Shown here: positions 26,800-34,424 of the stretch, one piece after another
Numbering within the stretch: the first letter of the stretch is position 1
Layout: each line of letters begins with the position of its first letter
Assembly: GCA_024697945.1 (NCBI GenBank)
Contig: JAILRU010000033.1
Location: 1 to 64,000 of the forward strand
Source: Bacteroidaceae bacterium
Lineage (GTDB): Bacteria > Bacteroidota > Bacteroidia > Bacteroidales > Bacteroidaceae
Length of the DNA: 64,000 nucleotides
Direction: 5' to 3'
Program-made: the position numbers and the translations under genes
Notes under the pieces: model-generated
The model's input: the letters and a program-made list of their open reading frames with translations, nothing else
Databases searched by the model: none
What the model was told of the DNA's origin: nothing

Positions 26800-28620
26800 T
26801 CATTGCTTTCTTTCATACCATTCGCGCAATATGTAGAAAGCCTTCTTGCGCTGTCCTTGGTCGGAGAAGAGTCCCTTGCGATTGAAGCCGTCCTGAATGC
26901 CGGGCAGGGGGCGACGGGGTGAACGGAAGTCCTTGAGTACCCACGGACATGTACCGGCAAGGCCCTCTATCTTGTCGAGCATTGCCAGGTTCTCGCGGTA
27001 TAGGTTCTCCTGAAACTCCTCTGTCCAACGCTGACCTTTGTCGCCATGCAGTCCTGCTCTCGCGCCACCTCCGAACTCACTAATGATAACGGGCTTCTCA
27101 TAGGGAATCTCCCACTTCATCTTCGGTGCGTCGTTCACGTCGCGATACCATCCGATATACTGATTGAAGCTGACAATATCAACATATTTATTCATGTTGT
27201 CCTGCAGACGGTTCACGTAGTTCGAGGCACCAGTCACTTCCATCGCCATCGAGATGAGGCGGGTGCTGTCAAGTCCTCGGGCAGTAGTGGCAAGACGGCC
27301 CAGGAATATGTCGCGTGCATCGCTGTGGGGTGTCTCGTTTGCCAACGACCAGATGATAATGGCTGCGCGGTTGTGGTCGCGACGAATCATGTCTGTAAGC
27401 TGCCTCTCGGCATTGGTGTAGGTGTTTTCATTCTGCCATGAAATGGTCCAATAGACGGGAATCTCCGACCACAGCAAGAAGCCCAGACGTTCCGCCTCAC
27501 GCACGGCATGTTCGTTGTGAGGATAATGGGCCAAACGGATGAAGTTACAACCCAGTTGGCGTGCCCAACCGAGCAGAGTGTCGGCATCGGCGGCACAGTT
27601 GCAACGGCGGCTCGTGTAGGCTGTCTCCTCGTGAGAACAAACGCCCCTCAGGAAGATGGGCTTGCCATTGAGTAACAGTTGTTTGCCGCGTGTCTCAATG
27701 GTACGGAAACCAATTTCGTCCTTAATCAGTTCGCCTTCACGGGCAATCTCCACAGCATATAACTTGGGTGTTTCAGGAGACCAGAGCTTCAATTGGGAAT
27801 TGGAAACAGAGAACTGGGAATTGACTTTTCCCTCAGAATCCGTAGTGAATTTCTGCTTTACCTTCAGTTCAGGGATGGAGAGAGTGACTTCCTCGCCAGC
27901 CACAGACTGATTCAGTGCCAGCGAGAAGTTGATAGTGCGTTTCTTGCCAACGGTGGCTTTGTCGAGTTGGAGCGTATAGTCGTCGATATAGGTTTCGCCG
28001 ACGCTGAGCAGCAGCACGTCGCGGGTAATGCCGCCATAGTTCCACCAATCGAAAATCTGTGTTGGCACATTGTCAGCGTGACGTTTGTTATCGACCTTCA
28101 CAACGACGAAGTTGTTACCTTCCTTCACCAGATCGGTCACGTCGTAGCAGAAAGGCGTGAAACCGCCCACGTGCCGTCCTGCCAACTTGCCATTCACATA
28201 GACGATGGCTTCGTAGTTTACAGCCCCGAAGTACAACAGGTGTCTTGATTTCGAATTGTCAATTCTGAAGTCTTTCTTAAACCACACAGTTCCCTCATAC
28301 AGGAACAGCTGCTCGTCCTGTGTGTTCCAGTCGCCTGGCACGCGCATTGTGGGACAGGCGTCGAAGTCATACTCCACCAAATCCGACGGACTCTTTGGCT
28401 TTGCATTGATGAAATAGCCCCACCGAGTGGGATTCATGCGGTAGTCGTAGTAGCCCTGCTCCTGCGGGTCTGCGAAATAGTTCCAGTCACCGTTGAGCGA
28501 CACACTCTGCCTGGCGTAAACATTCTGTGGTGCCGGCACCTCTTTCTGTGCGAAAGTCCCGCCTGACATACTGACGAGCAAGACAAACGCTAATAAACGT
28601 GATGATAAGTTCCTTTGCAT
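26800..28620 (-). CDS. Secreted GH2 glycoside hydrolase (beta-galactosidase/glucuronidase type)
   Basis: About 606 residues starting MQRNLSSRLLAFVLLVSMSG, a signal peptide. A jelly-roll domain (SLNGDWNYFADP, RVPGDWN, GGFTPFCYDVTD) and an Ig-like domain precede the TIM barrel with RLAHYPHNEHA, the acid/base Glu in IWSLANETP and the nucleophile Glu in ISEFGGGARAG. Length and motifs resemble beta-glucuronidase-like GH2 enzymes; the substrate is not settled. An upstream ATG at 28641 lies in an AATTCAT-type repeat and precedes the signal peptide, so 28620 was chosen. An in-frame repeat at about 27788-27825 encodes NSQFSVSNSQLK in the Ig-like domain. Confidence 0.87.
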   Translation of the reverse strand: MQRNLSSRLLAFVLLVSMSGGTFAQKEVPAPQNVYARQSVSLNGDWNYFADPQEQGYYDYRMNPTRWGYFINAKPKSPSDLVEYDFDACPTMRVPGDWNTQDEQLFLYEGTVWFKKDFRIDNSKSRHLLYFGAVNYEAIVYVNGKLAGRHVGGFTPFCYDVTDLVKEGNNFVVVKVDNKRHADNVPTQIFDWWNYGGITRDVLLLSVGETYIDDYTLQLDKATVGKKRTINFSLALNQSVAGEEVTLSIPELKVKQKFTTDSEGKVNSQFSVSNSQLKLWSPETPKLYAVEIAREGELIKDEIGFRTIETRGKQLLLNGKPIFLRGVCSHEETAYTSRRCNCAADADTLLGWARQLGCNFIRLAHYPHNEHAVREAERLGFLLWSEIPVYWTISWQNENTYTNAERQLTDMIRRDHNRAAIIIWSLANETPHSDARDIFLGRLATTARGLDSTRLISMAMEVTGASNYVNRLQDNMNKYVDIVSFNQYIGWYRDVNDAPKMKWEIPYEKPVIISEFGGGARAGLHGDKGQRWTEEFQENLYRENLAMLDKIEGLAGTCPWVLKDFRSPRRPLPGIQDGFNRKGLFSDQGQRKKAFYILREWYERKQ

Positions 28621-28621
28621 A

Positions 28622-28697
28622 TTTAACAATTCATAATTCATTATTTCTTAACTCTAAACTCTAAACTTTTTACTCTAAACTTTTTACTCTAAACTTT
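28622..28697. repeat. Simple-repeat spacer between GH2 and the epimerase gene
   Basis: This gap is almost wholly repeat: AATTCATAATTCATTATTTC, then several imperfect copies of a TTTTTACTCTAAAC unit. Related copies lie in frame inside uxaA (24772-24808, 24920-24953) and the S9 peptidase gene (12112-12177). Confidence 0.7.
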
Positions 28698-29621
28698 TTA
28701 CCGAGTTGTCTTTTGTACCGCGCGGAAGTAGCCTACACTCTCGGCAATGCCGTTGAAGGGGTCGTTCATGTCCTTCTCGTACTCCAGACTTACTGAGCCC
28801 TTGTAACCTACTTTCCGAAGCATCTTGATGAAGAGCGGGAAGTCGATGATGCCGCGTCCCAGCTCAATGGCATGTCCTGCTTTTGTGGGGGCTGTGACAT
28901 CCTTCAGGTGAATGTCTAACACCCGCTTTGCGTAGCGCTTCAGGTCACGAATCGAGTCACTTCCATATCGCAGGTTATGCCCGATGTCGAGACACATGCC
29001 CATACGGGGGTCGCGGTCCTTGACATCCTCCCAAATGGAAGTGGCATCGGGATAGAGCGCCATATCGGGACCATGCAGGTGAATGGCGAGTCGGATGTTC
29101 GTCTCACGAACCTTCTGCTCAATGCGGTCGAGTACCTCGCGGTTGGGTGCCGTATCGCCCCAAGTGCCGGGAACGCCTACCAACAGATCCACACCGACCC
29201 TCTGCGCGTAGGCATAGGCTATATCGACTGCAGCCACATCCTTCATATAAATGGGTCCGACGGCATAGCCGATGACGTTGGCAGCAGCAAGCTTCGCCTT
29301 GAAGGCTGCTATCTGCTCGGCATTGGCATCCAGTGGAAGATGGAAGTCCTTGATGCAAAGGTAGTGAACGTCTATCTTCTGCATGAAGGCAAGCGTGGTG
29401 TCGAGGTCGAACTTGTTGAATGTGTAGCCTGCCATTCCTAGATGAAAGTCATCGTCGGGCACAGGGGACTTGATGGTAGAGTTACCAGCCCCCTCCTTCC
29501 CCTCCGAAGACGGGGCAAACAAAAGGGACATCTCTGCCTCTCTTTTGGAGAAGGCTGGGGTGAGGCTTAGCAGTGCTGCACTGGCTAAACTACTGCGGAG
29601 AAATGTTCTGCGATTAACCAT
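28698..29621 (-). CDS. Exported sugar phosphate isomerase/epimerase-like TIM barrel protein
   Basis: About 307 residues. MVNRRTFLRSSLASAALLSL is a Tat-like signal peptide with the RRTFLR motif. The barrel carries metal-site patterns IHLHGPD, CLDIGHN, DIHLKDV and SLEYEKD, as in the AP-endonuclease-2-like sugar isomerase/epimerase family. Just after the signal, residues about 27-50 (APSSEGKEGAG) are encoded by a GC-rich repeat at about 29480-29575 related to those in relA and the methyltransferase gene. It is first of a three-gene set with GH2 and DUF1080. In other Bacteroidales such proteins take part in glycoside oxidation or epimerisation; the substrate is unknown. Confidence 0.77.
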   Translation of the reverse strand: MVNRRTFLRSSLASAALLSLTPAFSKREAEMSLLFAPSSEGKEGAGNSTIKSPVPDDDFHLGMAGYTFNKFDLDTTLAFMQKIDVHYLCIKDFHLPLDANAEQIAAFKAKLAAANVIGYAVGPIYMKDVAAVDIAYAYAQRVGVDLLVGVPGTWGDTAPNREVLDRIEQKVRETNIRLAIHLHGPDMALYPDATSIWEDVKDRDPRMGMCLDIGHNLRYGSDSIRDLKRYAKRVLDIHLKDVTAPTKAGHAIELGRGIIDFPLFIKMLRKVGYKGSVSLEYEKDMNDPFNGIAESVGYFRAVQKTTR

Positions 29622-29635
29622 ACGATATACCATTT

Positions 29636-29776
29636 AATCATTTACTATTTACCATTTGTTCCACAAAAATATAAAATAATTTTGGATTCTGGAATAAGGA
29701 TTAAAGATTATTTCGTATATTTGCAAGCAAATGATAAAAATGTAAATAGTAAATGGCAAATGATTAAATAGTAAAT
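29636..29776. repeat. Inverted repeat flanking the TIR-module promoter
   Basis: AATCATTTACTATTTACCAT at 29636-29655 is mirrored by copies around 29740-29776 (AAATAGTAAATGGCAAATGA). Similar units lie at 48520-48545 and 48755-48795 next to the restriction-like genes. The -7 element at 29716-29723 lies between the arms. Confidence 0.55.
29716..29723 (+). promoter_or_regulatory. -7 element for the TIR-AAA-DUF4435 operon
   Basis: TATATTTG followed by C matches TAnnTTTG. The -33 position lacks TTTG, which suggests a weak or specially regulated promoter. Confidence 0.5.
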
Positions 29777-29781
29777 GTAAG

Positions 29782-30309
29782 ATGAACAGACATAAAACCT
29801 ATGTTGCTTACGATGCCACAGGCGTACTTGACCACGAGAACAGCAACCTGCGCACTTTCCATCAGCTCCATGCCTGGCAGAAGATGCATCCCGAACGTTT
29901 CCACTTCCTGAACATGGAGGAAATCAACTTCTCTTCCGAGCACGACGACCTTGTCGATAGTACCGTCAAGAGTGTTCTCCTCAAGGTCATGGCAAAGGCA
30001 GACAATCTCCTGGTACTTGTCTCAAAAGTTACAAACGTGGAGAGTCCCATGCTGAATTGGCAAATCAGCAAGGCCGTGAACCGCTTCCACCTGCCGGTCA
30101 TCATCGCATACGTTGGGAAGCAGCACCTCGAAGATACTGCGGTGGAGGACAACTGGAGCCGTTTGCCCAATAAGATACGCAAGTACATCGGCCGCGACAG
30201 TGCCCGTATGTGTCACATTCCCCTCACGCAGGACAAGTTGGAACGTGCCCTCGGCACCTTCGCCGTCGGCTCTCAGACATATCCCTGGAACTCAACAACA
30301 ATCTTTTAA
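29782..30309 (+). CDS. TIR-like domain protein (MTH538/ThsB-like)
   Basis: A 175-residue soluble protein (MNRHKTYVAYDATGVLDHEN). The layout of a first beta strand YVAYDA, a helix with acidic residues, then NLLVLVSKVT, WQISKAVNR and LPVIIAYVG matches the MTH538/ThsB class of TIR-like domains, in which WxI and the following strands are typical. In Thoeris, ThsB makes a nucleotide signal from NAD+. Whether this one has such activity is unknown, since the catalytic residue is not obvious. It begins a three-gene plus-strand unit with an ABC-type ATPase and a DUF4435 protein, lying between two opposed sugar clusters. Confidence 0.65.
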   Translation: MNRHKTYVAYDATGVLDHENSNLRTFHQLHAWQKMHPERFHFLNMEEINFSSEHDDLVDSTVKSVLLKVMAKADNLLVLVSKVTNVESPMLNWQISKAVNRFHLPVIIAYVGKQHLEDTAVEDNWSRLPNKIRKYIGRDSARMCHIPLTQDKLERALGTFAVGSQTYPWNSTTIF

Positions 30310-30378
30310 AATAAGAAATTGTGAAAATAAGACATCAAGAAAAAGTCTCTTCATTTCTACATTTCTAATTTTCTCTAT

Positions 30379-31194
30379 ATGAACGGACAATACATTAAAC
30401 GCATTGAGATAGATGCTCTGTGGAATGGGCGCAAGCACATCTGCTGGGACTTGCAGCCGGGTGTCAACATTTTGAGCGGCGTAAACGGCGTGGGCAAGAG
30501 CACCATCCTGAACCGTGTCATCATGCATTTGCTGGATGTCGATAAGGAAGTGCGCAGGAACGACGGTGTACACCTCACAATCTTTCCAAGTGAGGCAAAG
30601 TCCGTCGATTTCCAGGTCATCCGCTCCTTCGACCGCCCTATTCTCTCCAGCGACTTGATGAAAAAGCTCACCGACACGCAAATGCAGACCGAGCTGGATT
30701 TGCACATCTATCATCTTCAGCGCAAGTGGCTCGATTATCAGGTCAACCTCTCGAACCGCATGGTGGAACTCTTCACCAACCAAGACCCTGAAGCCGCAGC
30801 AAAGGTGCAGGAGTTGGCAAACGAGAAGACACATTTCATGGACATCGTCGATGACCTGTTCAGCGAGACGGGAAAGACTATCAAGCGCGACCAGAACGAG
30901 ATTTACTTCAACTCATATGGCGAGACATTGTCCGCATACAAGCTCTCTTCGGGCGAGAAGCAGATGCTCATCATCCTGCTCACAGTCCTCGTCCAAGATA
31001 AGCGTCCCTTCGTGCTCTTCATGGACGAACCCGAAGTCAGCCTACACGTGGAGTGGCAGCAACGTCTGCTCGACCTCCTGGTGGACCTTAACCCCAACGC
31101 ACAGATCATCCTCACGACCCACAGTCCCGCCGTCATCATGAATGGCTGGAGCGACCGTGTCACAGATGTCGAAGACATAGAAATTAAGAATTAA
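30379..31194 (+). CDS. ABC/AAA-type ATPase (OLD-like, AAA_15/21)
   Basis: A 271-residue ATPase with Walker A GVNGVGKST near residue 36, signature LSSGEKQML near 196, Walker B FVLFMDEPEVSLH near 214 and the switch LTTHSP near 240. The spacing and the ABC-type signature match the ATPase half of OLD-family and SMC-like defence ATPases. There is no TOPRIM domain in this protein; that role may be played by the DUF4435 protein encoded next. It is separated from the TIR-like gene by 69 bases and from the DUF4435 gene by 53 bases of AAATTAAAA-type repeat. Confidence 0.8.
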   Translation: MNGQYIKRIEIDALWNGRKHICWDLQPGVNILSGVNGVGKSTILNRVIMHLLDVDKEVRRNDGVHLTIFPSEAKSVDFQVIRSFDRPILSSDLMKKLTDTQMQTELDLHIYHLQRKWLDYQVNLSNRMVELFTNQDPEAAAKVQELANEKTHFMDIVDDLFSETGKTIKRDQNEIYFNSYGETLSAYKLSSGEKQMLIILLTVLVQDKRPFVLFMDEPEVSLHVEWQQRLLDLLVDLNPNAQIILTTHSPAVIMNGWSDRVTDVEDIEIKN

Positions 31195-31247
31195 ACAATT
31201 GAAAAATTAAAAAATTAAAACACCTTTTAAACGACTCACCTTTTTAT

Positions 31248-32285
31248 ATGGCAAAGCGGCTGCAGGAACATCTCAACTCCACGTATGTAGAGCTCGCTTC
31301 GCGACTACGTCCGAAGAGCGCTGCACGAAAGATTGTGGCATACGTGGAGAGCTACGACGACGTCTTCTTCTGGCGTTCCGTCCTGCAGGACTTCGAGACC
31401 GACCAACTCAAGTTCGAGGTGATGCTGCCCTCGCGCCGCACGCTCAGCAAAGGCAAGAAGGCTGCACTCATGAATCGTCTGGGACTCTCTTTGGGCGAAT
31501 ACATGATTGCCTGCGTGGATGCAGACTACGACTATCTCGTGCAGGGTGCCACTGCTGTGAGCCGCACGCTCCTCTCCTCCCCTTTCATTCTACACACCTA
31601 CGCCTATGCCATCGAGAACTACCAGTGCTATGCCCCTGCCCTACACACCGCTTGCGTCATGAGCACCCTCAACGACCGTACCATCATTTCCTTCGAGGCC
31701 TTCATGGAGCAGTACAGTCTTACCATCTGGCCGCTCTTCGTATGGAGCATCTGGGCGCACCGGTACGGACAGGCAAGCATTTACAGCATCACGGACTTTG
31801 CACAGACAGTCACTTTCCACGACATCAATCCATGGCATCCCGAAAACGTCCTCGAACGCCTGCGAGAACGTGTCAACAAGCAAATAGGCTGGTTGCAGCG
31901 CAAATTTCCAAAGGCCAAGGATACCTACTTGAAACTGCGAAAGAGCCTACAGGAAGAGCTCGACATCCGTCCCTCGGAAACATATCTCTATATCCAAGGG
32001 CACGCCCTCATGGAGGGTGTCGTGCTGCCCCTGCTTACCCCTGTTTGCAACATACTCCGTAGGGAACGGGAGAAAGAGATATCACAATTGGCTCTACACG
32101 GACAGCAGAAGCAGAACGAGTTGTCTGGCTACCGTCATAGCCAGTCCCCCATCGACCTCATGCTGCGCAAAAGCACAGCCTTCAAGCAAAGCACCCCCTA
32201 CCAAAAACTCCGCAAGGACGTAGAACGCCTCACGGAGAAAATCCAGAAGAAAGCCTCACAGAATCCTCCCACAGGCCTCACATAG
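31248..32285 (+). CDS. DUF4435 (TOPRIM-like) protein
   Basis: A 345-residue protein matching DUF4435. Near residue 30 VAYVESYDDVFFWRSVL carries a Glu, and near 85 MIACVDADYDYL carries a DxD, together resembling the metal-binding E...DxD of TOPRIM nucleases such as OLD. Later parts, IENYQCYAPALH and IQGHALMEGVVLPLL, are family features. With the preceding ATPase it would form a split OLD-like ATPase-nuclease, guided or triggered by the TIR-like protein. The last eleven codons and the stop lie within a ten-copy 11-bp tandem repeat (32253-32362), so the C terminus is repeat-derived. Confidence 0.72.
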   Translation: MAKRLQEHLNSTYVELASRLRPKSAARKIVAYVESYDDVFFWRSVLQDFETDQLKFEVMLPSRRTLSKGKKAALMNRLGLSLGEYMIACVDADYDYLVQGATAVSRTLLSSPFILHTYAYAIENYQCYAPALHTACVMSTLNDRTIISFEAFMEQYSLTIWPLFVWSIWAHRYGQASIYSITDFAQTVTFHDINPWHPENVLERLRERVNKQIGWLQRKFPKAKDTYLKLRKSLQEELDIRPSETYLYIQGHALMEGVVLPLLTPVCNILRREREKEISQLALHGQQKQNELSGYRHSQSPIDLMLRKSTAFKQSTPYQKLRKDVERLTEKIQKKASQNPPTGLT

Positions 32286-32362
32286 GCCTCGCATACCCTG
32301 CTCATAAGATCCTCAAAGGGTCCTCATAGTACTCTCATAGGATCCTCATAGGATGCTCATAC
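32253..32362. repeat. Tandem array: ten copies of an 11-bp unit
   Basis: Ten consecutive 11-base units, consensus near GATCCTCATAG, run from 32253 to 32362. The first three, up to 32285, lie in the end of the DUF4435 gene, and the stop TAG is part of the third unit. The later copies are the most alike. Because 11 is not a multiple of three, gain or loss of a unit before the stop would change the protein end. The last unit runs into a perfect hairpin. Confidence 0.8.
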
Positions 32363-32376
32363 TTCAAGGGTATGAG
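32356..32376. repeat. Perfect 7-bp hairpin after the tandem array
   Basis: CTCATAC at 32356-32362 pairs with GTATGAG at 32370-32376 over a seven-base loop. Its left arm is the end of the last 11-bp unit. No T-tract follows. Confidence 0.5.
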
Positions 32377-32413
32377 AGCGCTATGAAAATTTTACTGCTA
32401 CGCGCTGGGATAC

Positions 32414-32437
32414 TTTTTACTACGCACTATGTAAAAA
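32414..32437. terminator. Possible bidirectional terminator between convergent operons
   Basis: TTTTTAC at 32414-32420 pairs with GTAAAAA at 32431-32437. The A/T-rich stem gives a U-run on both strands. It lies between the ends of the DUF4435 gene (32285) and the kinase gene (32454), where a shared terminator is expected, but the stem is weak. Confidence 0.4.
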
Positions 32438-32453
32438 CTTGGGAACGAGATTA

Positions 32454-33665
32454 CTACACTTGCTTGAGATACTGGTCGTAGAGCCCTTGCAGGTGAGACA
32501 GTTTCTCGCCTTCAGTCTGTTCGAGGTATGTGCCGCCGTAGTAGAAACAAGCAAATCCACCTGAGACGATGCCCCAACGGCAAGCCTCCTTTATATTTAA
32601 TTGACAATTGACAATTGAGAATTGACAATCATCTTTTGCTTGCGTATTGGCTATCTGTCTTGCAAGGGAGCCGATGACACCTCCGGCGAAGTTGTCGCCG
32701 CAACCGGTGCTGTCACCCTTTTTGCCTTGCTTCAGGGCCTCTCCTACTGCTGCGGATACTGGCATCGTCTGCTCCTCCACTATGCCAAACAGGGGGCTGT
32801 CGGACCAAAGACTAACGTTCTTGGCTCCGTTGGTAACGAGTACGGCTCCGGTTCCCTTCTCGCGGAAGAAAGCAATGGCAGATGATATCTCTGCCTGGCC
32901 ACTCAGACGAAGTGCTTCCTCATGATCGACGATGAGCAAATCAATGTATCGATAGCTTTTGTCACTGTCACCCATAGGCCAGCGCTGCTCCGGATTCTCC
33001 TTCTCGTTGAGGAAATCATAGACGGTGTTGACAATGGTGATGCTGCCATGCTGCTTGGCACTTTTGAGCATTGTGCTCAGTCCCTGATGGATTCGGGGTA
33101 CGAGGGCCGTTCCACCAAAGACGCAGATGTCAGAGTCGTAGAAACTGTCATCCACTTCTCCGGGCAGATAGTGCCAGGAGGCACCGATGGTGTTCACGAA
33201 GGTGCGCTCGCCGTGTCCGTTGTCATAATCAGGGTCAGAGAGAACACTTGTAGAGGCTGTCTCACTATCCTTCTGGATGCGGAATTGGCTCAGGTCGAGG
33301 TTTGTTTGCTGTAGTCTCTGTAACAAATCATCCCCTACTCCATCGTCACCTCTGCAGCCATAGAAGCTGACTATGCTCTCCCTACAGGCAAGTTGAGCGG
33401 CGTTGATGAGAGCCACGATGCAGGGACCGCCTATATTCTCCTTGTCCGCTTTGCGTCCCTCTGTGAGTTGAGGAAGGATTTTCGTTACAAAGCTATCCCC
33501 GGAGAACTGCTCCAGTTCCTCTTCGAATGTGAGTTTCCCTGGTTCCAATCCACCATCACCTGCCTTCTTGCTTAGGTACTGACGGAAACAATCCGACTGA
33601 AAATTCACCTTATCGTAGATGCGGTCCATGAGGCAGCAGCCTACACCGCTAATTCGAACTTTCAT
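32454..33665 (-). CDS. PfkB-family carbohydrate kinase
   Basis: A 403-residue ribokinase/PfkB-type kinase. The N terminus MKVRISGVGCCLMDRIYD, the mid-section VNTVYDFLNEKE and the anion-hole motif GDSTGCGDNFAGG near residue 325 identify the fold; the Asp of GCGD is the catalytic base. An insert at about 32591-32634 encodes CQFSIVNCQLNIK and comes from an AATTGACAATTGA repeat, also found in the glycosyltransferase gene at 44.5 kb. It is the last gene of an operon: aldolase, GH92, isomerase, kinase. Its substrate is probably the ketose made by the isomerase (fructose or xylulose). Confidence 0.82.
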   Translation of the reverse strand: MKVRISGVGCCLMDRIYDKVNFQSDCFRQYLSKKAGDGGLEPGKLTFEEELEQFSGDSFVTKILPQLTEGRKADKENIGGPCIVALINAAQLACRESIVSFYGCRGDDGVGDDLLQRLQQTNLDLSQFRIQKDSETASTSVLSDPDYDNGHGERTFVNTIGASWHYLPGEVDDSFYDSDICVFGGTALVPRIHQGLSTMLKSAKQHGSITIVNTVYDFLNEKENPEQRWPMGDSDKSYRYIDLLIVDHEEALRLSGQAEISSAIAFFREKGTGAVLVTNGAKNVSLWSDSPLFGIVEEQTMPVSAAVGEALKQGKKGDSTGCGDNFAGGVIGSLARQIANTQAKDDCQFSIVNCQLNIKEACRWGIVSGGFACFYYGGTYLEQTEGEKLSHLQGLYDQYLKQV

Positions 33666-33677
33666 AGAGTTGTCCTT

Positions 33678-34352
33678 TTAAAGAAACTTTGGATAATCGG
33701 AGCAGAGGAGGTGTAGTGGCGCTTCGTCTTCTTCGATATCCGGGAAGCGGCCTACGGGATTGTAGAAGCGGTTGTCTGTGTTATCATCGTTGCACTGGCT
33801 TACCTCTCCTACCATGACCTTACCCTTGCCGGGTTCGCCGTAGAAGCGGTGATAGAGGTACTGCTCCATGCAGATGCTCTGTCCCGGGTGCAGGATCAGT
33901 TTTCCACCGGGCTCCATCACATGCTCTATGCCGTCGATACGATAGTGTACGGGCGTATCTGCGAACTGTTCGTCCTTGTCGGCATTATAAAGTTCTATGA
34001 CCAGATTGCCGCCACCACGGTTGATGATATCCTCCATCTTGGACCAGTGGAAGTGCATGGGTGTCTCCTGGTTCTCCTCTACAATCATAATCTTCTCGGC
34101 ATAGGGTTTCTTATCGACGCCGTACTTGCCGTTGCGGATGGTGAACAGGAAGAGACCGCAGCGCTGGAAGTCGCCCGACCCGAAGTCTGTGATGTCCCAG
34201 CCAAGCATACGCTCTACGATGTAATCTACTTTGTCTCGGTTAGCTTTCCAGTCGGAAAGACTCCACTCTGCCCATTCGGGCAATACAAACTGCCTTGATG
34301 CCAGGAACTCCTTGGCCTCGCGGAGAATCTGATTAATCTCGCTACGTTTCAT
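33678..34352 (-). CDS. D-lyxose/D-mannose isomerase (cupin type)
   Basis: A 224-residue protein matching the D-lyxose isomerase family. Metal ligands are in MHFHWSKMEDI (two His and the Glu) and MEQYLYHRFYGEPG (His), on a cupin barrel. Characterised members interconvert D-lyxose with D-xylulose and D-mannose with D-fructose. Lying 13 bases before the PfkB kinase and 72 bases after a GH92 mannosidase, it most likely converts mannose released by GH92 to fructose. A D-lyxose role is possible but there is no lyxose source among the neighbours. Confidence 0.82.
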   Translation of the reverse strand: MKRSEINQILREAKEFLASRQFVLPEWAEWSLSDWKANRDKVDYIVERMLGWDITDFGSGDFQRCGLFLFTIRNGKYGVDKKPYAEKIMIVEENQETPMHFHWSKMEDIINRGGGNLVIELYNADKDEQFADTPVHYRIDGIEHVMEPGGKLILHPGQSICMEQYLYHRFYGEPGKGKVMVGEVSQCNDDNTDNRFYNPVGRFPDIEEDEAPLHLLCSDYPKFL

Positions 34353-34424
34353 GATGATTTGATTTTCTATAATTGGTTATTATGTTATGACGACTCTTTT
34401 AGGTGGTAGCAAGTTATTCCCTTT

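Noticed and set aside
32253-32362. CRISPR array
   Set aside because: The units are 11 bases and contiguous with no spacers; no cas gene is present.
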